Shown here in pieces: positions 27,284 through 36,951 of a stretch of DNA of 64,000 nucleotides. Under the pieces are notes generated by a model. The model searched no databases, had not been told where the DNA came from, and saw nothing but the letters and a program-made list of their open reading frames with translations. The DNA is from Acinetobacter sp. C26M (GTDB taxonomy: Bacteria > Pseudomonadota > Gammaproteobacteria > Pseudomonadales > Moraxellaceae). Both the position numbers and the translations under genes were made by a program. Each line of letters starts with the position of its first letter. The first letter of the stretch is position 1. The DNA is taken from assembly GCF_023702675.1 (NCBI RefSeq), contig NZ_CP098478.1, positions 2,852,001 to 2,916,000 of the forward strand, written 5' to 3'.

Positions 27284-28351
27284 TTATAGATCAATCACAA
27301 GATCAGACTGGGCTGAATTGACACAAATTTTTAACAGCTGTGTTGGCTCATTATTGGCAGCACCATTCAATAAATTTTTGGTCGCGCCCTGCGCCTTGTT
27401 ACAAGCACATTTATTACAAATACCCATACGACAACCATGATTTGGTTTAATGCCTTGATGCTCAAGACTAGCCAGAATCGATTGTCCTTTTGGAATCGCA
27501 ACAGTTTTATTTGATTTGGTTAAGATGACATTGATAAAGCCGGTTTCTGTGGCATCGGTACCAAACGGGCTTAAGCTAAAAGCTTCTGTTTGCAGTGCAG
27601 CAGCATCTTTAAACAGGCTTTCTGCTGATGCAGCAAAACCAGATGGCCCACAGGCATAAACAGTGGTTTGATCTAAAGCAAGCAATTGATCAACGTGATT
27701 CTGATTTAAACGCTGATCCTGTTCTTGGGTATAAAAAATTTGATAACTAAAATTAGCGAAATTTTCAGAGACTTCTTTGAGATATTCAGCATAAGCAGCA
27801 TCGGCTTGGGTTTTAACCCAATACATCAATTGGACTGATGTTGTATTCAATTGTTTAGACTGGCATAAGCCTTCAATCAAACTCAACATCGGTGTGATAC
27901 CACTACCAGCAGCCAGCAATAACAAATGCGGTGTCGCAACAGACTGCTGCATCTCACCGTAGGGTTGCCCCAAACGTAAGATATCTCCTGTTTGGCTGCT
28001 CTCAACCAACCAAGAACTCACTAAGCCTTGATCAACTTTTTTAACGGTTAAACAAAGATGATCTGCATCCACCTGCATCAAACTATAAGTACGCTCATAG
28101 TGACGACCTGCAATATCAACAGTAACAGGATGGTGCTGCCCTGCAACGCCACGTACCACATGTCGATTGCATTGCAAAATTAGGCTGACCGTATCTTTTG
28201 CCACGATTTGTTTTTTTACGATTTTGGCAAGAGACTGATTTATAGACCATAAAGGATTGATTTTCTGTAACCAAAAATTGGCATCATGGCTGTTCATCAC
28301 ACTGTGAGCCAACGAATTAAATAGAGAGTTTCTCTTTTCAATTGCATGCAT
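27284..28351 (-). CDS. Ferredoxin-type reductase (FAD, NAD(P)H, C-terminal 2Fe-2S) for the desaturase
   Basis: 355 residues. An FAD-binding barrel with the RxYS motif (ERTYSL) is followed by an NAD(P)-binding domain starting at LLLLAAGSGITPMLSL. The C-terminal plant-type 2Fe-2S ferredoxin has ligands in HGCRMGICNKCACN and a final cysteine in KICVN. It passes electrons from NAD(P)H to the downstream desaturase, as DesC does for DesB in Pseudomonas. The gap to the desaturase is short, so the two form an operon. Its promoter region holds two identical dyads shared with the divergent regulator. Confidence 0.9.
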   Translation of the reverse strand: MHAIEKRNSLFNSLAHSVMNSHDANFWLQKINPLWSINQSLAKIVKKQIVAKDTVSLILQCNRHVVRGVAGQHHPVTVDIAGRHYERTYSLMQVDADHLCLTVKKVDQGLVSSWLVESSQTGDILRLGQPYGEMQQSVATPHLLLLAAGSGITPMLSLIEGLCQSKQLNTTSVQLMYWVKTQADAAYAEYLKEVSENFANFSYQIFYTQEQDQRLNQNHVDQLLALDQTTVYACGPSGFAASAESLFKDAAALQTEAFSLSPFGTDATETGFINVILTKSNKTVAIPKGQSILASLEHQGIKPNHGCRMGICNKCACNKAQGATKNLLNGAANNEPTQLLKICVNSAQSDLVIDL

Positions 28352-28383
28352 GAGCAGTTTTACTCTGGTGGTTTTCTAATTAT

Positions 28384-28421
28384 TATACATATGTATATAT
28401 ATTTGTATATACACTCGTATA
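28384..28421. promoter_or_regulatory. Twin operator sites between the desaturase operon and its regulator
   Basis: TATAC ATAT GTATA (28384-28397) and TATAC ACTC GTATA (28408-28421) share identical half-sites and a 4-base spacer, with centres 24 bp apart. They sit in the divergent promoter, the expected place for DesT/FabR-type repressor binding. Confidence 0.72.
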
Positions 28422-28491
28422 AGAATTTACATTTCACAAGTCCACAGACAATCGCTATAATCCCGAGTAGCTTACTTATATATTGAAAACA

Positions 28492-29187
28492 ATGGTTCAT
28501 TCTTCTTTTTTACCACTCGGTCATGACAACGTAAACGAACAAGATGTCATTCCTATGAAATCTCCTGTGCGTTCAGTAGGTAGAAAAGCAACCATTACCA
28601 AAGAAGAGTTGTTTCAAGCCACGCTTAACCTGATTGGCCCGCAAAAAAGCATCGCTTCGCTCAGCTTACGTGAAATTGCACGAGAAGCAGGCATTGCGCC
28701 TAATAGCTTTTATCGTCATTTTAAAGATATTGATGAACTGGCAATTGCCCTGATTGATCAGTCTGGTTTGGTACTTCGTCGTATTATCCGTGAAGCACGC
28801 TTACAGGCTTCAAAGCAGCAAAGTATTATCCGCAGTTCGGTTGAAGTATTTATTCAACAGTTGAATACCGATGAAGGCAACCTGAGTTTGTTATTACGCG
28901 AAGGTTATACAGGCTCAACCTCGTATAAAGCAGCGGTTGACCGTCAACTTAGCTTCTTCCAGCAAGAGCTTCAAGAAGACCTGATTCGTTTAGAACGTTT
29001 GAATAACAGTAAGCTTAGTCATGCTGATCTTGCGGCTAAAGCCATCACTCAATTGGTGTTCAACATGGGCGCAAAAGTGCTCGATTTGCCTGCTGAGCAG
29101 CGTACTGAAGTGGCAGAACAAACCATGGTGATGATTCGCATGATTTTAGAAGGTGCGCGTCATATTAATGAAACGGAAATTGATTAA
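28492..29187 (+). CDS. DesT/FabR-like TetR-family regulator of fatty acid desaturation
   Basis: A TetR-family protein with a sequence very close in style to E. coli FabR and P. aeruginosa DesT: SLSLREIAREAGIAPNSFYR in the HTH, then HFKDIDELAIALIDQSGLVLRR. These regulators sense the ratio of unsaturated to saturated acyl-CoA and repress desaturase or fab genes. It is divergent from the desaturase operon, with twin dyads between them. The start is uncertain: ATG at 28492 gives 231 residues, and ATG at 28555 (MKSPVRSVGRK) gives 210, closer to the family length. Neither has a clear Shine-Dalgarno site. Confidence 0.85.
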   Translation: MVHSSFLPLGHDNVNEQDVIPMKSPVRSVGRKATITKEELFQATLNLIGPQKSIASLSLREIAREAGIAPNSFYRHFKDIDELAIALIDQSGLVLRRIIREARLQASKQQSIIRSSVEVFIQQLNTDEGNLSLLLREGYTGSTSYKAAVDRQLSFFQQELQEDLIRLERLNNSKLSHADLAAKAITQLVFNMGAKVLDLPAEQRTEVAEQTMVMIRMILEGARHINETEID

Positions 29188-29272
29188 TTGTTTGCACAGC
29201 AATAGGATAGATGTCATCAAAATCATATTTTTGTCCTTTAGCATAACAACAACCTAAACTAGGCCATAGATC

Positions 29273-30289
29273 ATGAATCTACTCAATGACCGTCAAAGCA
29301 TCATCGCCAGTTTCATTCTGATGGCTTTGTTTTTAATGATGGTCATTCCCCTGCATCTGCTTCCAAGTTTTTTTGCAGGCTTCTTGGTTTTTGAAATTAT
29401 TAATAGTTTAAGTTCGATTGTTGAAAAACATATTGATGGACAACGTGCGCGTATCTTTATCAGTATTATTTTGGGTGTGTTCACAATCGTATTACTGGGC
29501 TTCTTTATTACCAGCCTAATCAGCTTTGTGATTTATGATTTAAAAGGGACTGGACTAAATTCCTTTAACTTTAAAATTGATCAAACCTTAATTAAGTTCC
29601 AAGCTGAGATGAGTCAATATTTGCCAGGGTATCTGCCACATAGTGTGGCCGACATCAAAAATCAGATCTTGTCTTTCATCAAAAATAATATATCCATCGT
29701 GAAAAACACAGGCACTGATATCCTGCATAATCTAGCCACCATGTTAATCGGTCTGATTGTCGGAATTTTGGTTGCGATTCAAAACTTTAAGCAACATGCA
29801 CCTCAGCCTGCATTTAAAGCAGCAATCTTGCATCGTATTCAAAAACTTTCTGTTTCTTTTAAAAATGTCGTATTTGCCCAAGTGAAGATCTCTCTGATCA
29901 ATACAGGCTTATTCATTATTTTTGTTTTTATTGTCTTACCTATATTTAATATCCACTTACCTTTTGCCAAAACACTGACCATTCTGACTTTTATTTTTGG
30001 TCTACTGCCGATTATTGGCAATCTGATTTCCAATACTTTAATCATTATGGCTGGATTGACCATTTCCCTCTCAGTCGCAGCGATTTCTCTGGCTTACTTG
30101 GTCATTATTCATAAACTTGAATATTTCGTGAATGCCAAAATTATTGGTACCAAAATCAATGCCAGTGCTTGGGAAGTGTTATTGGCGATGCTCATTTTCG
30201 AGTCGATTTTTGGTCTCAGCGGTCTAATTGTTGCACCTATTTTCTATGCTTACATCAAATTAGAATGTAAGGATGCAGGATTGATTTAG
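29273..30289 (+). CDS. AI-2E family (DUF20) membrane transporter
   Basis: A 338-residue integral membrane protein with about seven or eight hydrophobic segments. It has the family's central soluble region (residues ~85-145) and the conserved C-terminal motif KIIGTKINASAWEVLLAML followed by GLSGLIVAPIFYAYIK. Named members include the E. coli TqsA exporter, but most of the family are transporters of unknown substrate, some sodium-linked. It appears monocistronic. No function beyond membrane transport can be supported. Confidence 0.8.
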   Translation: MNLLNDRQSIIASFILMALFLMMVIPLHLLPSFFAGFLVFEIINSLSSIVEKHIDGQRARIFISIILGVFTIVLLGFFITSLISFVIYDLKGTGLNSFNFKIDQTLIKFQAEMSQYLPGYLPHSVADIKNQILSFIKNNISIVKNTGTDILHNLATMLIGLIVGILVAIQNFKQHAPQPAFKAAILHRIQKLSVSFKNVVFAQVKISLINTGLFIIFVFIVLPIFNIHLPFAKTLTILTFIFGLLPIIGNLISNTLIIMAGLTISLSVAAISLAYLVIIHKLEYFVNAKIIGTKINASAWEVLLAMLIFESIFGLSGLIVAPIFYAYIKLECKDAGLI

Positions 30290-30461
30290 CTTGTTTTTAC
30301 AAACAGAGAAATACTCTAACAAATGAAATCATCATTTAATCTGAATTCAAACGGGCGTTATCAAAAATAAAATTGATGATAAGTAAACTTACAAAAGCCT
30401 AGAAAACGAAAACACTCACGCCTTGCTTCAAGCGATAAGCTAATCAGCAAATGAATGGTTT

Positions 30462-30490
30462 TTGTTCATTATGTTTTATCACATTATAAT
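30462..30490 (+). promoter_or_regulatory. Possible dps promoter very close to the start codon
   Basis: TTGTTC (30462-30467), a 17-base spacer and TATAAT (30485-30490). Transcription would begin only about 8 bases before the ATG at 30505, so either the mRNA is nearly leaderless or this is a chance match. Confidence 0.4.
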
Positions 30491-30504
30491 TGAATGAGGT
30501 AACT

Positions 30505-30999
30505 ATGAATTCTTCAGCAGCTAAATCTTTAAAAGTTTATACCCGTAATAATTTAGATGACTCAATCAAAGAGTCCACCGTAAAAATCTTAAATCAGATC
30601 CTTGCCAATTTAATCGATCTTTCATTACTGACCAAACAAGCACATTGGAACATGCGGGGTAGCAACTTTATTGCGGTGCATGAAATGTTAGATATGTTCC
30701 GTACTTCATTGATCACCCATTTAGACAATGTTGCAGAACGTGCGGTACAGATCGGTGGAACAGCATTGGGTACGACACAAACTGTTGCAGAAACGTCTCA
30801 TCTGAAACCCTATCCTATCGCCATCCATGCGGTACAAGATCATTTAAAAGAACTGGCAGATCGCTATGGTGTGGTCGCCAATCACCTACGTGATACCATT
30901 GATGAAATTCAAGATCCGATTTCAGAAGATATTATTCACGCAGCACTTGAAGATCTGGATCAATATTTATGGTTCTTGGAAGCCAATATTGATCACTAA
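30505..30999 (+). CDS. dps: Dps-family DNA-protecting ferritin-like protein
   Basis: 164 residues of the Dps/bacterioferritin-like family, which forms dodecamers that oxidise and store iron with H2O2 and shield DNA. The ferroxidase region shows [20 protein letters not shown] followed by [14 protein letters not shown], with the His and the Asp/Glu pairs in the expected positions. A short Lys-containing N-terminal tail is present. The ATG at 30505 is chosen because GAGG lies 5-6 bases upstream; a TTG five codons earlier is not needed. Oxidative-stress or stationary-phase control is expected from the family. Confidence 0.9.
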   Translation: MNSSAAKSLKVYTRNNLDDSIKESTVKILNQILANLIDLSLLTKQAHWNMRGSNFIAVHEMLDMFRTSLITHLDNVAERAVQIGGTALGTTQTVAETSHLKPYPIAIHAVQDHLKELADRYGVVANHLRDTIDEIQDPISEDIIHAALEDLDQYLWFLEANIDH

Positions 31000-31011
31000 A
31001 AATCTAACCAT

Positions 31012-31042
31012 AAAAAAGAGGACTGTTACAGTCCTCTTTTTT
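31012..31042. terminator. Bidirectional terminator between dps and rapA
   Basis: AAAAAAGAGGACTG, loop TTA and CAGTCCTCTTTTTT: a 14-bp perfect stem between convergent genes. Confidence 0.92.
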
Positions 31043-31055
31043 ATGTCAGTCCCAA

Positions 31056-33884
31056 TTATGGCTTAACCACAACCAAGACCTGAATCGCTTCTGGTGTCAC
31101 AGATAGACCATCCAATAGACCTAAGCCTTCTTTCTGGAACTTCTGTAACCGCTCAATTTCGTCTTCACGAATACTTGGATTAAATTGCTTGAGATAGCTT
31201 AAACGGTCAATTTCATATTGCCATTTACCGCTGTAATGCTCTTTAGCTTGTTGCATCAATTCTGGTAATGATTCTTTGGCAATATCTAAAGCTTGTGCAT
31301 AACGTGTTTCGATCACATCACGACGTGCTTTGACTACTTGTCGGCAACTATTGCCATCTAAATGGTGTAAGTATGGACGTAAAATGCTTGGGTCAATCTT
31401 CGCTGACAAATCCTGACCATTTTCACTGAGCAAAACACGAATCAATTGCTTCGGCAAGCTTGATGGCAAGTTCAACGCTTTAGGCGCAACGACATCAACC
31501 TTAAACCATACTTCCAACAACACCGAACCTTGTTTCAATGCATTTGATTTTAGTAAGGCAACATTGGTACTACCAAATGATTGTGTACGGATCATCTCCA
31601 TCACACTCTCAATAAACGGATGTTCCAAGGTCAGATATTGCGCATCTTCACGGATTTGTGCCTGATCACGATAGAAAGTCGCAGTCATTCCTTCTTCGTC
31701 CAAGCTAATCCCTTGAACTTGCATTTGATCCGTCGGCTTGATGATTACCGTACCATTGCTTTGCTCATCAAAATCAATATTGGTTGATGACATGAAACGC
31801 TTCACAAACATTGGCAAAGTGGTGTTGTCATCATAATCTTCAAGTGCTTGTACAATGCCCTGTGCAACCACTGGACGGCAAGAGTTGTACTCAAGCAAAC
31901 GGTCACGACCTGCCTGTAATTCAGCTTCCAAGGCTTGACGCTGTACATTCACTTCTTCAAGCAAATCTTCAAAAGTCTGACCTTGATCTGCCAATAAGCA
32001 ATCTTTTAATTCAACAATAAAATTCTCTTGCAGCGTTTGCGCTGTTGGAGAAATACTGCTGAAAATATTGAGCGCTTCGTTATACCAACGGAACATACGT
32101 TCTTGTGCTGTACCCATCAAATATGGCACATGGATCTGAATACGGTTTTCTTGACCGATACGATCCAAACGACCAATACGCTGTTCAAGTACGTCAGGGT
32201 TTGCGGGTAAATCAAATAAAACTAAATCACTGGCAAACTGGAAGTTACGACCTTCCGAACCAATTTCCGAACAAAGTAAAATCTGAGCACCATAACTGTC
32301 TTCTGCAAAATATGCCGCAGCTTGGTCACGCTCTAATAAACTCATACCCTCATGGAACATAGCGGTACGAATACCCGCATGTAAACGTAATACGTTTTCC
32401 AATGCTTCAACCACTGGTCCACTACGCGCGATCAACAACACTTTTTTGTGTTTTAAATCTTTGCGTAGCACTTCCATCAACCAAGGCACACGCGGATCAT
32501 TTTCCATCCATGCGCCATCCAGTTGACCTTCTTCTGGCCACATTTGCTCACGCATTTTGCCATCAAATGACCAATCTTCTGGTGCTGGCAATGGTGCTGG
32601 CTGACAATCACGACCTGGGAAGCCTTGAATCGCTTCACGGGTATTACGGAACAGAATACGACCTGTACCATGACGATCTAATAATTCGTGGATCGCACGC
32701 ATACGCTGTTCAGGCTGATCATCAATACGATGCCCCAATAAGCCGTCCAGTGCAGCAAGATGCTCTTCTGTTAATGCTTGATCTGACATCAATACTTCTG
32801 CAATTTTTGCAGTATGTTGATATTGTTCTTCTTCATCAAGGAAGCGATCGAGGCTACTAAAGCGTTGCGGATCGAGTAAACGAAGACGGGCAAAATGGCT
32901 TTCAACGCCTAATTGCTCAGGCGTTGCCGTTAGCAGTAACACACCCGCTGTTTGTTCAGCGAGTTCTTCAACAAGATCATAACGATCATTACCGCCTTCT
33001 TCCTCACTCCACATTAAGTGATGTGCTTCATCGACAACCAATAGATCAAAACCTGCTTCCATCGCTTGCTCACGCAAGTCATCGTGGTCAACCATCAAGT
33101 CAACACTGGCGATAATGCATTGCTCAGTCAGGAAGGGATTGAGATCAGGATCATGTTCTTTGATCGAAGCGGTACGGGTTAAGTCGAATAGCGAGAATTG
33201 CAAATTGAAACGGCGACGCATTTCAATCATCCACTGATATTGCAATGAATCAGGGACTAGAATCAGGATACGTTCAGAACGCCCAGTTTTTAGTTGTTGG
33301 TGAATGATCAAACCTGCTTCAATGGTTTTACCTAAGCCCACTTCATCGGCCAATAAAACACGCGGAGCAAAACGCTTACCTACTTCATGTGCGATGTAAA
33401 GCTGGTGTGGAATCAAGCCTACACGCGCACCAAGAAAACCACGTAAAGGACTGGTGTGCATTTGTGCTTGCAACAACATCGCTTCAATACGCAGGTCATA
33501 CCACTCTTTATAATCAACTTGGCTGGCTAACAGACGCTCTAAAGGTTTTGACAGTTGGATTTGCGCACCGATACGGGTTTCATTCAGTGACTTACGTTCT
33601 TGTTCGCCATTTTCAAGACTACGAACCACATCGTAACGCAGCACACCATGACGATCTTCAATCGACTCAACAGTCCACTTGATGCCTTCTTGGTCTTGTA
33701 CTTCATCATTAACGTTAAAGATGATGCGAGATAAAGGCGCATTGTTACGTGCATAAACACGAGTTTCATCACTTTTAGGGAATAAAATGCTGATAGAACG
33801 TTCATCTACATCAATAAGAACCCCTAAACCGAGTTCAGTTTCAGTATCTGATAACCAACGTTGACCAATAGCAAACTGCTGCAA
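31056..33884 (-). CDS. rapA: RNA polymerase-associated ATPase RapA (HepA)
   Basis: A 942-residue SWI2/SNF2 ATPase that rescues and recycles RNA polymerase. An N-terminal Tudor-like region begins FAIGQRWLSDTETELGLGV, almost as in E. coli RapA. Helicase motif I is LADEVGLGKTIEAGLI, motif II is VVDEAHHLMW, and the C-lobe includes CSEIGSEGRNFQFAS and QRIGRLDRIGQ. The start is probably TTG at 33882-33884: AAAGGTGG lies 5 bases upstream, and the residue count then agrees with E. coli. The in-frame GTG at 33893 would overlap that site. The pseudouridine synthase gene rluA lies just upstream; the two genes are also neighbours in E. coli. Confidence 0.95.
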   Translation of the reverse strand: MQQFAIGQRWLSDTETELGLGVLIDVDERSISILFPKSDETRVYARNNAPLSRIIFNVNDEVQDQEGIKWTVESIEDRHGVLRYDVVRSLENGEQERKSLNETRIGAQIQLSKPLERLLASQVDYKEWYDLRIEAMLLQAQMHTSPLRGFLGARVGLIPHQLYIAHEVGKRFAPRVLLADEVGLGKTIEAGLIIHQQLKTGRSERILILVPDSLQYQWMIEMRRRFNLQFSLFDLTRTASIKEHDPDLNPFLTEQCIIASVDLMVDHDDLREQAMEAGFDLLVVDEAHHLMWSEEEGGNDRYDLVEELAEQTAGVLLLTATPEQLGVESHFARLRLLDPQRFSSLDRFLDEEEQYQHTAKIAEVLMSDQALTEEHLAALDGLLGHRIDDQPEQRMRAIHELLDRHGTGRILFRNTREAIQGFPGRDCQPAPLPAPEDWSFDGKMREQMWPEEGQLDGAWMENDPRVPWLMEVLRKDLKHKKVLLIARSGPVVEALENVLRLHAGIRTAMFHEGMSLLERDQAAAYFAEDSYGAQILLCSEIGSEGRNFQFASDLVLFDLPANPDVLEQRIGRLDRIGQENRIQIHVPYLMGTAQERMFRWYNEALNIFSSISPTAQTLQENFIVELKDCLLADQGQTFEDLLEEVNVQRQALEAELQAGRDRLLEYNSCRPVVAQGIVQALEDYDDNTTLPMFVKRFMSSTNIDFDEQSNGTVIIKPTDQMQVQGISLDEEGMTATFYRDQAQIREDAQYLTLEHPFIESVMEMIRTQSFGSTNVALLKSNALKQGSVLLEVWFKVDVVAPKALNLPSSLPKQLIRVLLSENGQDLSAKIDPSILRPYLHHLDGNSCRQVVKARRDVIETRYAQALDIAKESLPELMQQAKEHYSGKWQYEIDRLSYLKQFNPSIREDEIERLQKFQKEGLGLLDGLSVTPEAIQVLVVVKP

Positions 33885-34037
33885 TTTTTCCACCTTTATC
33901 TCAAGTTAGCCTACATATTTTATGCCCTGACCCAAATAAAAGTTAAGGCATTTTATGTAGTTTTCAACGATGTATTTTGACACAAAGCGCAATCAAATAG
34001 CGTGCATCACATCGTGTTTCATAAAAAAGTTTTTAGA

Positions 34038-34724
34038 CTAAAACGGTACAGCACAATCAAAGCTGAGTTGTGCACCTGTTTTAGGATGCGCAAAGCTTAA
34101 TTGCGTTGCATGTAAACACAAACGCGGATAAAGCTGTTGCTGTTCTGAAGTGGCATATAAGGTATCACCTAGAATCGGATGACCTAAATATTGCATATGC
34201 ACACGAAGCTGATGTGAACGTCCTGTAATCGGAACGAGTTTAACTCGAGTTACAGCTTGTCCCTGAATTTCTAAATGTTCGATCGCTTGCCATTCGGTTA
34301 ATGCTAGCTTGTGATAAGAAGCATCCACAATATGCAATGGTGGACGGCTTGGATCATAAATCACAGGAATATCGACTGTGCCCTGACCTTCTAAATGTCC
34401 AGCAACCAAAGCTTGATAAATTTTTGAGGTTTGACGATCTTGAAACTGGCGCGAAATATTGCTCTGTCCAAATTTGGATAAACCAAACACCAAGATGCCA
34501 GAAGTATCGCGATCTAGACGATGAATCAGTAAAGTTTTTGGTTCTAATTCTAATAAACGATTGATTAAACAATCTTGTAAATCAGGTGTTTTCCCCGGCA
34601 CAGTAAGTAGGCCTGCAGGTTTATGGATGACCATAAAATCTTCATCACGATGAATCAAATGTTCACTTAGAAAATCATTCAAGGTAGCCTTCCAACGACT
34701 GGATGAAAACAAGCGGGCAATCAT
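34038..34724 (-). CDS. rluA: RluA-family pseudouridine synthase
   Basis: 228 residues. The catalytic aspartate motif is LIHRLDRDTSGILVFG. The family elements FMVIHKPAGLLTVPG at the N-terminus and RVKLVPITGRSHQLRVHM near the C-terminus are clear. There is no S4 domain, as in E. coli RluA, which modifies 23S rRNA U746 and tRNA U32. Size and linkage to rapA support RluA rather than RluC/RluD. It is upstream of rapA on the same strand, 153 bases away, and may have its own promoter. Confidence 0.87.
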   Translation of the reverse strand: MIARLFSSSRWKATLNDFLSEHLIHRDEDFMVIHKPAGLLTVPGKTPDLQDCLINRLLELEPKTLLIHRLDRDTSGILVFGLSKFGQSNISRQFQDRQTSKIYQALVAGHLEGQGTVDIPVIYDPSRPPLHIVDASYHKLALTEWQAIEHLEIQGQAVTRVKLVPITGRSHQLRVHMQYLGHPILGDTLYATSEQQQLYPRLCLHATQLSFAHPKTGAQLSFDCAVPF

Positions 34725-34824
34725 AAAAAGCTTGGCGCTGAATTACAATGCATGACACGTATTTTTACTGATTTTTTTCGTGTTTCTCTCGAATTTTCAT
34801 CCAGATTCGAATTTTAATGATGAT

Positions 34825-35241
34825 TTAGGTCTGTTGCTCTAGAAATTGTTGAATCGCATGTTGAGCAATTTCTGCATCTTGAAAAGATTGTACACCCGAC
34901 ACACCAACAGCCCCGACAACCTGCTCTTGATAGACAATCGGCTCACCGCCTTCTAACATACCTTTTGCTGCATTGATCGTTAAAAAGCCGATCTTACCAT
35001 CACGGATCATATCTTCGGATGCCTTGGTGGTTCTTCGGCTGACCGCAGCAGATTGCGCTTTTTCTTGGCAAATCTGTGTCGATAATACCGATGCGCCATC
35101 CATACGCTTCATCATTAATAACGTTCCACCGTCATCCACAACTGCAATACTGACATTAAAGCTGCGCGCTGTTGCATATTGCAATGCCGCATCAACCAGA
35201 ATTTCCACATCAGCGGACGTTAAATAATGTTTAGTTTTCAT
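34825..35241 (-). CDS. GlcG/HbpS-family (DUF336) protein
   Basis: 138 residues. It carries the family pattern VSIAVVDDGGTLLMMKRMDGA, the helix QEKAQSAAVSRRTTKASEDM, and the glycine-rich end GAVGVSGVQSFQDAEIAQHAI. Members include HbpS, a heme-binding sensor accessory protein, and GlcG from glycolate loci. No glycolate genes are adjacent and no signal peptide is visible, so a cytoplasmic small-molecule or heme-binding role is only a family inference. It is a single gene. Confidence 0.8.
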   Translation of the reverse strand: MKTKHYLTSADVEILVDAALQYATARSFNVSIAVVDDGGTLLMMKRMDGASVLSTQICQEKAQSAAVSRRTTKASEDMIRDGKIGFLTINAAKGMLEGGEPIVYQEQVVGAVGVSGVQSFQDAEIAQHAIQQFLEQQT

Positions 35242-35525
35242 GTTTTACTCCATTCCTATGGGTTTCTTATAAAAAGCTTTTAGATATGATACAACTGCCA
35301 TCTACAGCCTACGCAAGCCCAAAGCACAGCCTAAGACCAACGTAAAATATAGTTTATTATTCAAGCATTATTTTATCTTGCGGTACAGTAAAGATTGTTT
35401 ATCTTTGCGCTTCGTCGTGGAGGTTTAGCATACAAACTGTTGGGAACTGGGTAAGATTCCGTTACGATCATCTATTATTTTTAAACCCGTTAAGTTCTCT
35501 ATTGAGCTCAAGCTAAAATTCGTCC
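35242..35525. other. Intergenic stretch without recognisable gene
   Basis: Between the GlcG/HbpS gene and the hemL terminator I find no credible gene or RNA. A short minus-strand phrase RNGILPSSQQF near 35430-35470 recalls GntR/MocR DNA-binding domains, but it is too short and closed by stops. Confidence 0.4.
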
Positions 35526-35553
35526 ATAAAAAAAGCCCGAACAAATCGGGCTT
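35526..35553 (-). terminator. Terminator of hemL
   Basis: AAGCCCGA, a 5-base loop and TCGGGCTT, followed on the minus strand by a T tract, 18 bases after the hemL stop. Confidence 0.88.
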
Positions 35554-35570
35554 CTGTATAGATCACAGCG

Positions 35571-36869
35571 TTATTTCATTTCTGCAAAAGTTTCTTTTGC
35601 TGCCTGAATGGTCTCTGCAATATCTTGATCTGAATGCATAGATGAAATAAATCCTGCTTCAAATGCAGATGGTGCAAGATACACGCCACGCTTTAACATG
35701 CCGTGGAAGAATTTCTTAAATGCTTCAACATCACAAGCCAACATTGAATCAAAGCTGGTAATATCCTCTTGATCGGTGAAATACAAACCGAACATGCCAC
35801 CGACTTGCTGGGTCTTAAATGGAATACCCGCTTCGTCTGCTGCAGCCTGTAAACCTGCAAGTAATTTTGCGAGCTGTGCAGCCAGCTTGTCATAAAACTC
35901 TGGTTCACGCAGATGCTTGAACATCGCAATACCTGCACGCATTGCCAATGGGTTACCAGACAATGTCCCTGCTTGATAAACACCACCTAAAGGTGCGATG
36001 CACTCCATGATTTCACGTTTACCACCAAAAGCACCAACCGGTAAGCCCGCACCAATGATTTTACCCAATGTAGTCAAATCAGGTTTTACCTTATAAACAG
36101 ATTGCGCACCGCCTAAAGCAACACGGAAACCAGTCATCACTTCATCAATGATAAAGACCGATTTGTATTCATCGCACACATCACGAATCGCTTGCAAGAA
36201 ACCATCAATTGGTGTCACCAAGTTCATATTGCCTGCAACAGGCTCAATGATGACACCCGCAATCTCATGACCGAACTTACTAAAGCATTCTTTCAATGCC
36301 TCGATATTGTTATACGGGAGCGTTAAGGTATGTTTGGCGAAATCGGCAGGTACGCCTTTTGAAGTTGGCTCACCTTCACCAAGCGTCAATAAACCTGAAC
36401 CTGCTTTGACCAATAATGAGTCTGAATGACCGTGGTAGCAGCCTTCAAATTTTACAATTTTGTCACGGCCGGTATAACCACGAGCCAAACGAATCGCGGT
36501 CATGGTTGCTTCAGTACCTGAACTGGTCATACGCACCAATTCAATTGAAGGCATGATCTCGCAAATGGTGTCTGCCAAAGTGGTTTCATGTACCGTTGGT
36601 GCGCCAAAACTTAGGCCATCTTCCGCAGCAGTTTGTACCGCTTGAATAATATCTGGATGCGCATGACCCAAAATCATTGGGCCCCATGAACCGACATAGT
36701 CAACATAGCGTTTGCCATCGACATCCCATAAATACGCACCTTTTGCCTTTTCAATAAAGACAGGCGTACCACCAACACCGTTAAATGCACGTACCGGCGA
36801 GTTAACCCCACCCGGAATATGTTTACTTGCTTGTTTAAATAACTGTTCTTGCTTTGGAGATAAACTCAT
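35571..36869 (-). CDS. hemL: Glutamate-1-semialdehyde 2,1-aminomutase
   Basis: A 432-residue class III PLP enzyme that makes 5-aminolevulinate from glutamate-1-semialdehyde in the C5 tetrapyrrole pathway. The PLP lysine is Lys270 in [18 protein letters not shown]. The aspartate is in [11 protein letters not shown], and the gating loop [16 protein letters not shown] is present. N-terminal [16 protein letters not shown] is diagnostic of HemL. It lies downstream of thiE on the same strand, separated by a small GGAACG/CGTTCC hairpin. Confidence 0.97.
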   Translation of the reverse strand: MSLSPKQEQLFKQASKHIPGGVNSPVRAFNGVGGTPVFIEKAKGAYLWDVDGKRYVDYVGSWGPMILGHAHPDIIQAVQTAAEDGLSFGAPTVHETTLADTICEIMPSIELVRMTSSGTEATMTAIRLARGYTGRDKIVKFEGCYHGHSDSLLVKAGSGLLTLGEGEPTSKGVPADFAKHTLTLPYNNIEALKECFSKFGHEIAGVIIEPVAGNMNLVTPIDGFLQAIRDVCDEYKSVFIIDEVMTGFRVALGGAQSVYKVKPDLTTLGKIIGAGLPVGAFGGKREIMECIAPLGGVYQAGTLSGNPLAMRAGIAMFKHLREPEFYDKLAAQLAKLLAGLQAAADEAGIPFKTQQVGGMFGLYFTDQEDITSFDSMLACDVEAFKKFFHGMLKRGVYLAPSAFEAGFISSMHSDQDIAETIQAAKETFAEMK

Positions 36870-36897
36870 AAAAGACTCAACCTAGAATCAAGGACGA

Positions 36898-36913
36898 GGA
36901 ACGCTGTCGTTCC
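36898..36913. other. Small hairpin between thiE and hemL
   Basis: GGAACG, loop CTGT and CGTTCC form a 6-bp perfect stem. A second, weaker GCTCCG/CGGATGC pairing follows. No T tract, so not a clear terminator; it may influence hemL translation or mRNA processing. Confidence 0.35.
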
Positions 36914-36951
36914 GAGAAACAATGAAAGCTCCGCAAAGCGGATGCATATAA

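Noticed and set aside
32402..32860. 152-codon plus-strand frame opposite rapA
   Set aside because: It is fully antisense to a conserved ATPase; His/Leu-rich content reflects the complementary codons.
35430..35470. Minus-strand phrase RNGILPSSQQF resembling a GntR/MocR DNA-binding motif
   Set aside because: Only about a dozen residues, closed by stop codons on both sides and with no continuation; chance similarity cannot be excluded.
35401..35480. Possible riboswitch-like segment in the gap downstream of hemL
   Set aside because: It lies upstream of the GlcG/HbpS gene on the minus strand; no conserved riboswitch core (TPP, cobalamin or others) is visible.
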